Of a stretch of DNA of 64,000 bases, positions 44,371-53,850 are shown piece by piece; position 1 is the first letter of the stretch; every line of letters starts with the position of its first letter. This stretch comes from G963675935 sp963719005 (GTDB taxonomy: Bacteria > Planctomycetota > Planctomycetia > Pirellulales > Thermoguttaceae): the NCBI GenBank assembly GCA_963719005.1, contig CAVRAR010000014.1:744001-808000 (forward strand), read 5' to 3'. The notes below the pieces were generated by a model. The model made no database searches. It saw nothing but the letters and a program-made list of their open reading frames with translations, and had not been told where the DNA came from. The position numbers and the translations under genes are program-made.

Positions 44371-46333
44371 TTACGCATGGGTTCGATTCGCGATAAACAT
44401 CTCGACCGCCAGCACGGCCAGCAGCAACCAGATGACGCGGGTCCAAAGTTCGTTGGGCCGTTCGACTCCGGGGGGCAGTATCACCGCGGCCGCCTGCCGC
44501 GGGGCCTCGGCGACCTTCACGTCGGTCAGTTGAAACTCCTGGCGGAATTGCTTCTGCGAATAGCGCTCGATCCGCGATTCGCGCGCGTCGACGTTCCGCA
44601 CCAGCAGCATGTTGTTTTCGGCGGCCACGCCTGGCGGCTTGTCGGCGCCGGGGCCGGCGACATCCGAACGGACCCGCTGGTTCTCCGGCAGGCGTTCCGT
44701 CAGATAGCCGACGATTTGATGGACCAGCGGCACGTAGAGTCTCGACTGCGGCCAGTCGCCCCAGTCGCGGTCGGCCGCGGAGGCGAACAGCAGGACGATG
44801 CCCCGGCCCGCCGCCTTTTCCAAGAGCAGCGGATGGCCGCCGAGGGCCGTCGCCAGGACCTTGGCGTCGGAGGCCGGCTTGACGCGAGTGATTTTTCGGA
44901 ACGCCACGCGGCGCAGATCGCCTTGCTGCGGATCGCTCAGCGGCCGGAAGATCGGATGGTCTTTTTCCCACGTCTGGAAACGGAACAATCCGGCGTCGCT
45001 CGCGCCCTCGACGGTGCCGGGGAGCAGGCCGGCTTGTTCGAGCGCCGCGTAGCTGGCCGGCTCGACTTTCCCGCCCGTGAAAATCAACAGGCGGCCGCCG
45101 CCGACAACGAATATTTGCAGCCGGGCGAGATCGTCGTTGGCCAGCTCCGCCACGTTGCAGAGAACGACAACGCCGCAAGAGGTCAGGTCGGGCAGGTGCG
45201 AGCCTGCTTCGAGGGCCCAGCGCACCGGCTCGTACGGCGTCAGCGGCGACTCCTTGCCGGGCAAGGCCAGCCGCAGCGCCGCCTCCAGGTAGTACGTTTC
45301 ATTGCCGAAGACCGAACTGCCCGGCTCTCCATCGACCAACAAGATGCGGTCGGCGGCGCGGGCTTCAAACGCCAGCCAGCGTCGGTTGTCGAGCGCGAAA
45401 CCCGTCGTCCGCGGCCACCTCGACAAAACCCTGATAGAGCCCCGGCTGGTCGATCAGCACGGAGAACTCGATCTGCTGCGACGCGGAGGGGGCGATCGAG
45501 ATCGTTTTCGATTGATCCGCCAGCTTGACCCCGTTGCCCTCCAGCCACAGATGCACCTGAAGGTCGTGCGCGGGCAGCACGCCGGCGTTCGACACCAAGG
45601 CGGTGACGGCGATCGGCTCTTGGGGGCGGATCGTGGGCTGGGCGACCTCGGCCTTCTCGACGGCGATATTGCCCATCAGCGGCTTGCCCAATTCGACCAC
45701 TTCGACTTCAACGTCCGCTGGAAAGCCTTTGCAGGCGGTGTGCTGGCCGGTCCGCTGAAGGTCGGTCAACAGATACAGCTTTCGGTGCTGCCGGCTCGAG
45801 GTCAGGAAGACGTCGCGCGCCCAGCAGAGGGCCTGGCCGAAATCGGTGCCGGCGTAACCGGGCTGGCGGCGGGAATCGATGCGGGCCTCGGGGCTCTGCG
45901 TTACGCCGCGATCGTCGAAATAGCCCAGACGGACCGTGGCGCCTTGGGGAACGGCGGCGAGGATCTTCTCCGCCGCCGCTTGAGCACAGGCGAACAGGCT
46001 CTCGCCCGAGTACATCGCCGCCATGCTGCCCGACTGATCGACCAACACGATGATTTCGCGATCTTGGCCCATTCCGGCGGTGGACGCGGTGAGATAGGGC
46101 CTGGCGAACAACAGCGCCAGCAGCAGGACGGCGGCGGTGCGCATCGCCAGCAGCAGCCAGCGGCGAATTTTCCGCCGCCGCCGGGTTTCCTTCATCGCCA
46201 GCCGGAGGAATCGCAGCGTGCCGATCGACACTTGCCGGGCGCGGGGCCGCAACAGCAGGTGGATCAATATCGGAATCGACACCGCCGCCGCGGCCGCAAG
46301 GAAACCGGCATGAATCAGGCTCATTCCGAACAT
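44371..46333 (-). CDS. BatA-like membrane vWA protein (one frameshift)
   Basis: Start MFGMSLIHAGFLAAAAAVSI at 46333. The N-terminal BatA helix pair (IPILIHLLLRPRARQVSIGTLRFL) leads to a vWA domain with MIDAS IIVLVDQSGSM (residues about 92-102) and LYLLTDLQ. An Ig-like stretch follows. The frame breaks near 45400 in VAADDGF; the next frame continues ALDNRRWLAFEARAADRIL into a GATase/DUF4159-like domain (VVVLCNVAELANDDL, GGGRLLIFTGG) and a C-terminal helix (VIWLLLAVLAVEMFIA) to 44371. Repaired length about 653 residues. Bat-type vWA proteins act with MoxR and DUF58 in envelope stress tolerance or metal-dependent complex assembly. It follows the DUF58 gene by 9 bp. Confidence 0.8.
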
Positions 46334-46342
46334 AGCGGGTTT

Positions 46343-47257
46343 CTAATAATGCCCGGCACGCCGGGCCAGGTAATTGTGCAGTACGCCCACCAGCGGTTCA
46401 TCGGTGGTCATCAAGACGCGGTCCAATTCGCGCCGCTGGCAGCCGTCGTCGAGATCGGCCAGCCATTTTTCGATTACGGCCTGGTACGCGGGCCGAATTT
46501 CGTCGGCCTGCGTCGTCAGGTCGTGGCCGGTCTCCAACTCCCGAAAACGGACCGACCCGCCCACCGGCAAGCTGCGTTCCAGCGGATCGAGAATCTGGAA
46601 GATCAAAACGTCGTGCCCGTGGAAGTGGAAGTGGTCCAAGGCCGAGAACAATTCCTCGGGCTCGTAGAACAGGTCGCTCACCAGCACCACCAGTCCGCGG
46701 CGGGGCATCAGCTCGGCCGCTTCGTGCAGGATGCGGGCCGACTCGCCGTGCGGCCGCGGCGGCACGCGGACCAGCGCGTGCAGAATCTCGTTGAGTTGGT
46801 TCGATTTCGCCCGTGGGGAGAGATGCTCCTGAATCACGTTCGAGAACAAGGTCAGCCCGACGGCGTCGTGCTGCATCAGCGCGAGATGGGCCACGGCCGC
46901 GGCCATGCAGCCCGCGTACCGCTGCTTGGTCATTCCCCCGACCGAATCGGTCGTCATCGAGCCGCTCCAATCGATCAGCAGGTGCAGATCGAGGTTCGTT
47001 TCCGCATCGTACTGTTTGATGTAGAGCTTGTCCTGGCGGCCGTAGAGTTTCCAGTTGAGATGCCGCAGATCGTCCCCCTTGAGATACGCCCGGTGCGATG
47101 CGAACTCCAGGGAGAAGCCGACGTACGGGCTGCGATGCAGGCCGTGCAGGAAACCGTCGACGACGGTGCGCGCAATCAGGCTCAGGTCTTCCAGCGAGGT
47201 GAAGAACTCGGGATCGACCAGTTGCCGGGCGGCGGTTTTTAGGGGTTGACTGAGCAT
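46343..47257 (-). CDS. DUF58 domain protein
   Basis: A 304-residue cytoplasmic protein with the DUF58 signature (GDDLRHLNWKLYGRQDKLYIKQYDAE, residues about 61-86) and an adjoining vWA-like fold with LLIDWSGSMTTD at 93-104 and VVLVSDLF. These proteins are constant partners of MoxR ATPases and membrane vWA proteins. Start MLSQPLKTAARQL at 47257 lies 3 bp after the MoxR stop, so the two are co-translated. No N-terminal helices, as in the short DUF58 subfamily. Confidence 0.9.
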   Translation of the reverse strand: MLSQPLKTAARQLVDPEFFTSLEDLSLIARTVVDGFLHGLHRSPYVGFSLEFASHRAYLKGDDLRHLNWKLYGRQDKLYIKQYDAETNLDLHLLIDWSGSMTTDSVGGMTKQRYAGCMAAAVAHLALMQHDAVGLTLFSNVIQEHLSPRAKSNQLNEILHALVRVPPRPHGESARILHEAAELMPRRGLVVLVSDLFYEPEELFSALDHFHFHGHDVLIFQILDPLERSLPVGGSVRFRELETGHDLTTQADEIRPAYQAVIEKWLADLDDGCQRRELDRVLMTTDEPLVGVLHNYLARRAGHY

Positions 47258-47260
47258 CGG

Positions 47261-48334
47261 CTACTTCACCACGGCCGCTTTCACCACGGCCGCCTTCACC
47301 ACGTTGGCCTTTTCAGGCACGTTTTGCACCAGCCGCGCCACCAGCGAGTCGGCATCGACGTTCTCCGCCCGGGCGTGGAAGGTCAACACGAGGCGGTGCC
47401 GCAGCACGGGGACGGCCACGGCGCGGACGTCGGCGAAATCGACGTGGAACCGCCCGCTGAGGACCGCGCGGGCCTTCGCCCCGAGGATCAGGTATTGCGT
47501 CGCCCGCGGGCTACCGCCGTAACGGATGTACTTGTGGACCCCATCCTTGCTGGGCTGGGGTTGGTAGCCCGGCCGCGTCGCCCCCACGAGGTTGACCGCG
47601 TATTGCACAACCGGATCGGCGACCGGCACGCCGCGGACCAGTTCTTGCAGTTGCATGATCTCGGCGGCGGAGAGCACCGGCTTGACCACGGCCTGCCGGT
47701 TCGTAGTCGTGCTGGTGACGATCGCGGCTTCCTCCTCGGGCGTCGGGTAGTTGACGGGAATGTTGAACATGAACCGGTCGAGTTGCGCCTCGGGCAGCGG
47801 ATACGTCCCTTCCTGCTCGATCGGATTCTGCGTGGCGACGACGAAAAACGGCGGAGGCAGTTTGTAGGTCTGCCGGCCGACGGAAACCTCCAACTCCTGC
47901 ATCGCCTGCAAAAGGGCCGATTGCGTCTTCGGCGGGGCGCGGTTGATCTCGTCGGCCAGCAGGAAATTCGTGAACAACGGTCCCTGCAAGAACTCCAGCT
48001 TCCGCCGACCCGTCTGCGGATCTTCTTCGATGATGTCGGTGCCGGTGATGTCGGCGGGCATGAGGTCGGGGGTGAACTGGATGCGATGGAAACTGAGATC
48101 GAGCGTCTGAGCGATGGTCCGCGCCATCAGCGTCTTGCCCAGCCCCGGCACGCCCAGCATCAGCACGTGCCCTCGGCAGAGCAGGCCGACCAGCAACGCA
48201 TCGAGAACCTTGTCCTGGCCCACGATCACCTTCGATAGTTCCGCGCGAAGCTTGTCGCGGGCTTCCTTCAACCGGGCCACTGCCGCGGCCGCATCCTGGT
48301 CTGCAATCTTGGTCGCTTCAATCAGTTTTTCCAT
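47261..48334 (-). CDS. MoxR-family AAA+ ATPase
   Basis: The 357-residue protein has Walker A GVPGLGKT (residues about 61-68), Walker B LLADEINRAPPKTQSALL, sensor 1 VVATQNPIEQEGTYPLPEAQLDRF and the arginine finger/sensor 2 helices, all typical of MoxR. It is thought to remodel or insert cofactors into vWA-containing partners, here encoded downstream. Its C-terminus is odd: VVKAAVVKAAVVK, encoded by tandem 15-bp repeats (GTGAAAGCGGCCGTG) at 47261-47300. Start MEKLIEATKIADQD at 48334. Confidence 0.95.
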   Translation of the reverse strand: MEKLIEATKIADQDAAAAVARLKEARDKLRAELSKVIVGQDKVLDALLVGLLCRGHVLMLGVPGLGKTLMARTIAQTLDLSFHRIQFTPDLMPADITGTDIIEEDPQTGRRKLEFLQGPLFTNFLLADEINRAPPKTQSALLQAMQELEVSVGRQTYKLPPPFFVVATQNPIEQEGTYPLPEAQLDRFMFNIPVNYPTPEEEAAIVTSTTTNRQAVVKPVLSAAEIMQLQELVRGVPVADPVVQYAVNLVGATRPGYQPQPSKDGVHKYIRYGGSPRATQYLILGAKARAVLSGRFHVDFADVRAVAVPVLRHRLVLTFHARAENVDADSLVARLVQNVPEKANVVKAAVVKAAVVK

Positions 48335-48342
48335 GAATGTTC

Positions 48343-49428
48343 TCAGGGGTTGGGATAACCGTTCACGAGCCGGAAAGAGAAAAAATGGCCGTCATCCTGA
48401 GCGCAGGGAAGGATATCGTGCGGCAGCGCAGCGGCACGAAAATCCTTCGCTACGCTCAGAACGACTTGGCCACGGAGGGTTGCGGGCTTGGGTTTCAGGT
48501 TCTTTGGCGATTCGTGCCGCTCTTCTTTCGGCGGCGATGGAGGGGGATAGGGCAAGATCGTCCCGAGCGAGAGGATTCCGTCGTCGCCGGGGCCTATTTT
48601 CTTTCCGGCTTCCGGCACAAGCGGCCGCTCCGTGCCGACGCCGTCGCCGTTGTCGTCGAGTTGCGAGTGCTCGGTCGATAGCCGTTTGTCGGCGGCGTAG
48701 CGAGTCCGCACTTCGGCCATGATCCGATAATAGACCTCGAGCAGCGAGAGCTTGCCGTCTTTGTTGACGTCCAAGGCCGCCAGCGGACGCGCCACAACCG
48801 CGGAAAGCGCCTGGGGAAACTCGGGCTCGTTATCCTCGCCGCTGGCCCGGGTTGCGGCAATCACAATCCGGCCCTTGGCCGAAAGGCTCTTGACGAACCT
48901 GCCCGACTCGGCGGTGGTCATCCAGAAGACCTGCTCGCGGCACGCGAGTCCGGCGAACAACTTGCCAATTTCGTCCTCGCGGAGATCGGGTCCGGGAAGA
49001 TGAAACCAGGCGTGCTCGCCGTCAAAGTTGGCATGTCCGAGGAAGAAGACCCAAAGCCGATCGCCGGGACGAAGCGACTGCTTCAACCGGGCGGCTTCCT
49101 TTTCGATGGTCTCACGGGTGGCCGGTCCCTGCGAGACGCCGCCGTTCGCCGCGCCGCCGGAGAGGACACGGACATCGGCCGGATTGAAACCCAACGGGCC
49201 GATCAGCCAGTCGCGCCACTGTCTTGCGGTATCGCTAAAGAGCTTTTCGTGCTCCTCGTCGCCCGGCAGCCCCATCAGAATCAGGGCCCGTCCCTTCAGT
49301 GGTGGAGCGGCCTGCTTGGGGGCAGGCACGCCGTCGCCCCACGCCGGCTGCAACGGCAGCAGAACAACCGATCCCGCCAGCGAAAGCCGACACGCCGCCA
49401 CGGCCAACCGAACAAGTCGAGAAATCAT
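48343..49428 (-). CDS. Secreted caspase-fold (clan CD-like) protein with EF-hands, probably without catalytic Cys
   Basis: Signal peptide (MISRLVRLAVAACRLSLAGS, cut after AWGD). Residues about 45-200 resemble a caspase/legumain-type alpha-beta sandwich: ALILMGLPGDEEHEKLF, then SLRPGDRLWVFFLGHANFDGE where the histidine of FLGH is at the place of the catalytic His, then EQVFWMTTAESG where a Cys-Ser/Tyr-Gly is expected; the Cys is replaced. Two EF-hand loops follow (DVNKDGKLSLLE, DDNGDGVGTE). The last about 35 residues (QVVLSVAKDFRAAALPHDIL) are encoded by a diverged family-F palindrome. First gene of the MoxR cluster, 8 bp before moxR. It may be a calcium-binding pseudo-peptidase; the fold assignment is inferred. 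Confidence 0.6.
   Translation of the reverse strand: MISRLVRLAVAACRLSLAGSVVLLPLQPAWGDGVPAPKQAAPPLKGRALILMGLPGDEEHEKLFSDTARQWRDWLIGPLGFNPADVRVLSGGAANGGVSQGPATRETIEKEAARLKQSLRPGDRLWVFFLGHANFDGEHAWFHLPGPDLREDEIGKLFAGLACREQVFWMTTAESGRFVKSLSAKGRIVIAATRASGEDNEPEFPQALSAVVARPLAALDVNKDGKLSLLEVYYRIMAEVRTRYAADKRLSTEHSQLDDNGDGVGTERPLVPEAGKKIGPGDDGILSLGTILPYPPPSPPKEERHESPKNLKPKPATLRGQVVLSVAKDFRAAALPHDILPCAQDDGHFFSFRLVNGYPNP
48390..48472. repeat. Palindromic element, family F, at the 3' end of the caspase-fold gene
   Basis: GTCATCCTGAGCGCAGGGAA and CTTCGCTACGCTCAGAACGA frame GATATCGTGCGGCAGCGCAG. It is translated as the C-terminal tail. Confidence 0.8.
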
Positions 49429-50305
49429 CGCGGCATCCTATAACGCGGGCCCGGAACGCACTGCTAGGTATTCGCTATCCCACCACCGTTATTGGGTCTC
49501 GTTTTTTTCCGAACGTGCTCAACCCCGGACCGTTTCAGAGGAAGTGGGAGGCGGGGGGCCTGCGTCACATACCCTGACGAATTGCTCAACCGGAGGGCGT
49601 CCTCTCTGACTATCGCTGTAGTCCACCAAATAGGTTGCCACCCCAGCGTCTTTCTTGTTTGTAGGCTCTTTTCCGGAACGGACACAACGCCCGCCGCCCA
49701 GAGCATCGCAACGCTCTTCGTACTCTAGGGAAACAGGCTTCCGACGGCGAATAATGTAATGACGATGCTAGAGCCTCGAAAGTTCGCAGCGAAGTCGCAT
49801 GTTGGATCCGCTTGCACGGCAATTGCGCGGCTTCACCACACTTGGGATTGTCCGGACGTGAGGTGGCTCATTCGCGATTATCACCAGACTCACCGAATGG
49901 GGGGCTGTTCCTAGTATGTCTCATTAGACTAACCGGATGTGGGATTGTCAAGCAGCCGGCTAAAGTTCGACCCGGCCGTGGTGTACGTAAGTCGTTTCCC
50001 AAGAGGATATTAAGAATTTCTCTCTTCAAGTTACACGTTTCCCTCACCGCATTTCGCACTCTCAGAGTTCCCGGGGGCGTCAAAACCGCGCAGACAGCTG
50101 CCCCTATCTATAACAACGCACGACCCTGACACGGCTTTCTTAGATTCCTTCGCCTCTGCCTGCGCCAGCCATAGGCGGCTAGAAAAATAGCGTCAAGGAT
50201 GAACGACCCGGATGCCGATAAACGTGCCGTTAAGGTCTGCCCGGCTTATCTAATATACCTACGGACGGTTCTGTAGGGGGGAAGGACTTCGTCTGGATCC
50301 GAACC
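49429..50305. other. Divergent gene-free region
   Basis: It separates the MoxR cluster from the second BBP7 gene. Only short frames on both strands are present, none family-like; no tRNA or repeat recurring elsewhere in the window was seen. It should hold the promoter of the large minus-strand cluster. Confidence 0.45.
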
Positions 50306-51657
50306 ATGTCAGAAACACCGTTTACTGTGTGGCTTGGCGGCACTCGTTCCGCTATGGTCGTCTGCACGATACTGCTCCTGGCCGTCGGGCTTGTTCCCTC
50401 GCCGGCCGTAGCGCAGTCCGACGTGAGGCCGGATGCCCCGTGGCAAGCGCATCCGTGTGAGGGACAATGGGTGCCGCCCGCAAACTGTCCATCCTGTTGC
50501 GGCGACGATTGCCACGACACGGCCTGCGGCGAGCATCATGCGGGCTGCGACGACGAGTGCAGCGTGACCGATTGGTGTCGCTGGCTCGAGCCGTGCGGGC
50601 AGCTTTCGTTCCGCGGCGAGTATCTCGGCTGGTGGACCAAGTCGTCTCCCTTGCCCGCGCTGGCCACCACCAGCCCGGCAACAACGCCGCGGGCCCAGGC
50701 GGGCGTGATCGGCCAGCCGGAGACCGAAATTCTATTCAGCGCCGGCGACGGCGATCAGGCCGTTCACTCGGGCGGGCGACTTATGCTCGGTTACTGGTTC
50801 ACCCCCTGCCGCGAATCGGGCCTCGACATAAACTACATGTTCCTCGCCAACAAGGCCGCCACGTTCGACGAGACGAGCGACGGCAGCATGATTCTCGCAC
50901 GACCCTTCTTCAACGTGAGCACCGCGCTGCAGGACTCAGTCATCATCGCGTATCCAGGGCAACAAACCGGCACGCTCGACATCCGCGACGCCAACGAATT
51001 GAACTCCGTAGAAGTGCTTTTCCGGCAAGCCGTGCTGCGGCAGTGCAACCGCGAGTTGGACTTTCTGGTCGGCTACCGATACGGCCGATTCAACGAGAGC
51101 ATCGGGATCGACCAGGCGTCGAATTACATCGCCACGGTGGGGCAAATACCCGTGGGAACCGTCATAACGGCGTCCGACCAGTTCGACACGACGAACGAAT
51201 TCAACGGCGCCGAGATCGGGTTTGCCGCAAGAACCCACTATTGCCGATGGTCGCTCGAATTGCTGACGAAACTGGCCGTGGGCGACACCCGATCGCGGGT
51301 CAACATCAGCGGCAACACCGTAGTGACGGTCCCCGGACAGACGCCCGTGACCTACAACGCCGGCGTACTGGCGCTGCCGACGAACATCGGCGATTTCCAG
51401 CGGAATAATTTCTCGGTCATTCCCGAGTTCGGCCTGACGTTGGGCTACGATCTCACCTGCCGCCTGAAGGCGACGTTCGGATGGTCGTTCCTCTACTGGA
51501 GCAACGTCATGCGGCCCGCCGATCAGATCGACACCAACGTCAATCCCACCCAATTCCCGCCCGGAACGCTTCGCGGCGTTCCCTCGCCTGCGTTCCGGCC
51601 GGTCACGACCGATTTCTGGCGCAGGGACTCAACGTCGGTCTTGACTATCGGTACTGA
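50306..51657 (+). CDS. BBP7-type outer-membrane beta-barrel protein (one frameshift at the 3' end)
   Basis: The protein starts MSETPFTVWLGGTRSAMVVC with a signal peptide ending near VAQSDV, a Cys/His-rich spacer (CCGDDCHDTACGEHHAGCDD), and the BBP7 barrel (LSFRGEYLGWWTKSS, LMLGYWFTP, ELDFLVGYRYGRF, EIGFAARTHYCRWSLELLTKL, PEFGLTLGYDLTCRLKATFGW). At 51618 a G is missing from TTCTGG(G)CGC; restoring it gives the family ending FWAQGLNVGLDYRY and stop TGA at 51655-51657. The family-typical last strand with terminal aromatic confirms the repair. It sits 16 bp from the stop of the convergent giant gene. Surface role without known substrate. Confidence 0.82.
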
Positions 51658-51673
51658 GTTGGTTGACGAACCG

Positions 51674-53850
51674 CTACGACAGCGTTGCGCTATTGTCTGT
51701 AAACGGGTCGCCGACGTTTCCTGCCGCGTCGATCAACGTCACGGTGAACGTAAGGGTGCCGGGCGACAGCGACGAAACGTCGATGTCCGTCACTTGCTGC
51801 GTCGCCGACGTGACCGGGCCGGTAGCGGCGGGCAAACTGCCGCCGCCGCTGCTGGTTACCGTGTAGCTGTACGTCGTACCCGCGGTGAACTCCGCGTTGG
51901 CGAAGGTGAAGCTGACGGCCGTCGCCGTGCTGGCGTCAATGGTCTTCTGGTCGACCGAGATCGAATAGCCGCTCGGCGGAGTCGTGTCCAGCGTCACGGT
52001 GCGGGTGACGAGGTTTCCAACGTTGCCGGCCGCGTCGGTCAGGTAGACGGTGTAGCTGAGCGTGCCGTCGTGCAGCCCGGAAACGTCGATGTTCGTGATC
52101 TGCTGCGCCGCCGAAGAGATCGAGCCGGAACCTGAAACCGGCGTGCCGCCGTTGCTGCTGGTCACGGTGTAGTGGTAGGTTGTGCCAGCGGAAATCTCGG
52201 CGTCGGCGAAGGTGAAACTGCTGGACGCGGCCGTGGCGGCGCCGATCGGATCTTGGTCGACCGCGATCGAGTAGCCGGACGGCGGCGTCGCGTCCAACGT
52301 CACGGTGGTGCTGAAGGAGTTTCCGACATTGCCGGCCGCGTCCGTCAAGTAGACGGTGTAGGTAAGCGTGCCGTCGTGCAGGCCGGAAACGTCGATGTTC
52401 GTGATCTGCTGCGTCGCCGAAGTGATCGTGCCGGAACCTGAAACGGGCGTGCCGCCATTGTCGCTGGTCACGGTGTAGTTGTAGGTCGTGCCCGCCGTAA
52501 TCTCGGCGTTGTCGAAAGTGAAACTGGTAGCTGTGGCCGTGGCGGCGTTAATCGGATCCTGATCGACCGAGATCGAGTAGCCGGACGGCGGCGTCTTGTC
52601 CAGCGTTGCGGTGGCGCTGAAAGGCGTTCCGGCGTTGCCGGCCGCGTCGGTCAAATAGACGCTGTACGTGAGCGTTCCTTCCGGCAGCGACAAAACGTTG
52701 ATGCCTGTAACCTGCTGCGTGGCCGAAGTGAGCGTGCCGGAGCCGGTGATGGCGGCGCCGCCGGCGCTGCTGGCCACGGTGTAATTGTAGGTCGTGGTCG
52801 CGCCCGGGGTGTACTCGGCGTCGGCAAAGGTAAAGCTGGTGGAGGTGGCGGCGGCAGCGCCGATCAGAGGCTGATCGACGGTGATCGAGTAGCCGGTCGG
52901 CGCGGTGGTGTCGAGCGTCGCGGTTGTCGTGGCGGCCGCTCCGACGTTGCCGGCGGCGTCGGTCAGCGTGACGCTGAACGTCAGGGTGCCGTCGGGCAGC
53001 GACGAGACGTCGACGTTGCTGATGGTCTGCGTCGTCAGCGTAAGCGATCCGCTGCCGGTAACGGAAGCGGTGGTGCTGCCGCTGCTGGTGATCGTGTAAT
53101 TGTAATTGGTGAACGCCTCCGCGTTGTTGATGGTAAAGCTGGTTGAGGCTTCGTCGCTGGGACCGATCAGCGAGTCGTTTGCGGTGATTGTGTATCCTGC
53201 CGGCGCAACTCGATCGAGCTCGGCGGTGGCCGGTGCGGCACTTCCGACGTTGCCGGCCGGATCGGTGAGCGTTACGTCGTAGGTCAAGGTTCCGTCGGGC
53301 AGGGATGAGACGTCGATGTTGCCGACGACTTGAGTCGCCGACGTGATCGTTCCGTTTCCGGTAACGGTGGCGGTAGTGCTGCCGTCGCTCGTGATGGTAT
53401 AGCTGTACGTGTCGTTCACTTCCGCGCTTGTGAAGGTGAAGCCGGTCGATGCCGCCGTTGTCGCGTCCAAGTTGGCGTCGTTGGGGGTGATGCTGTAACC
53501 GCTGGGCGCCGTCTGGTCGAGGGTCGCGGTGGCCGTGGCGGCCGGGCCGGTCAGGCCATCGGCGCTGGTGAGTGTGACGGTGTACGTCAAGGTTCCGTCC
53601 GGCAGCGACGAGACGTCGATGCCGGTCATTTGCTGCGTGGCCGAGGTAATCGCGCCCGTGCTGGTGATGGGCGTGCCGCCGCCGCTGCTGGTGATGGTGT
53701 ACTGGAAGGTGGCGCCGACGTGGGCGTTGGCGAAGGTGAAGCCGGTCGACGTGGCCTTCGCGGCATTGATCACGCCGTCGTTCGCCGTGATGGTGCAAGC
53801 GAGGCTTGTGACCGGGGTGGCCGCCATCCCGACGTCAGCGACCGCTAGGA
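51674..53850. repeat. Seven ~270-bp tandem coding repeats
   Basis: The 3' third of the giant gene encodes about seven Ig-like units. Blocks such as GATGTTCGTGATCTGCTGCG and the PPSGYSI-encoding motif recur at about 270-285 bp spacing; the units nearest 52000-52560 are the most alike at DNA level, suggesting recent expansion. Confidence 0.8.

Noticed and set aside
45302..47242. A 646-codon plus-strand open frame
   Set aside because: Antisense of the BatA-like and DUF58 genes.
49429..50305. tRNA or small RNA gene in the divergent gap
   Set aside because: No cloverleaf with T-loop GGTTCRA and CCA-end context was found.
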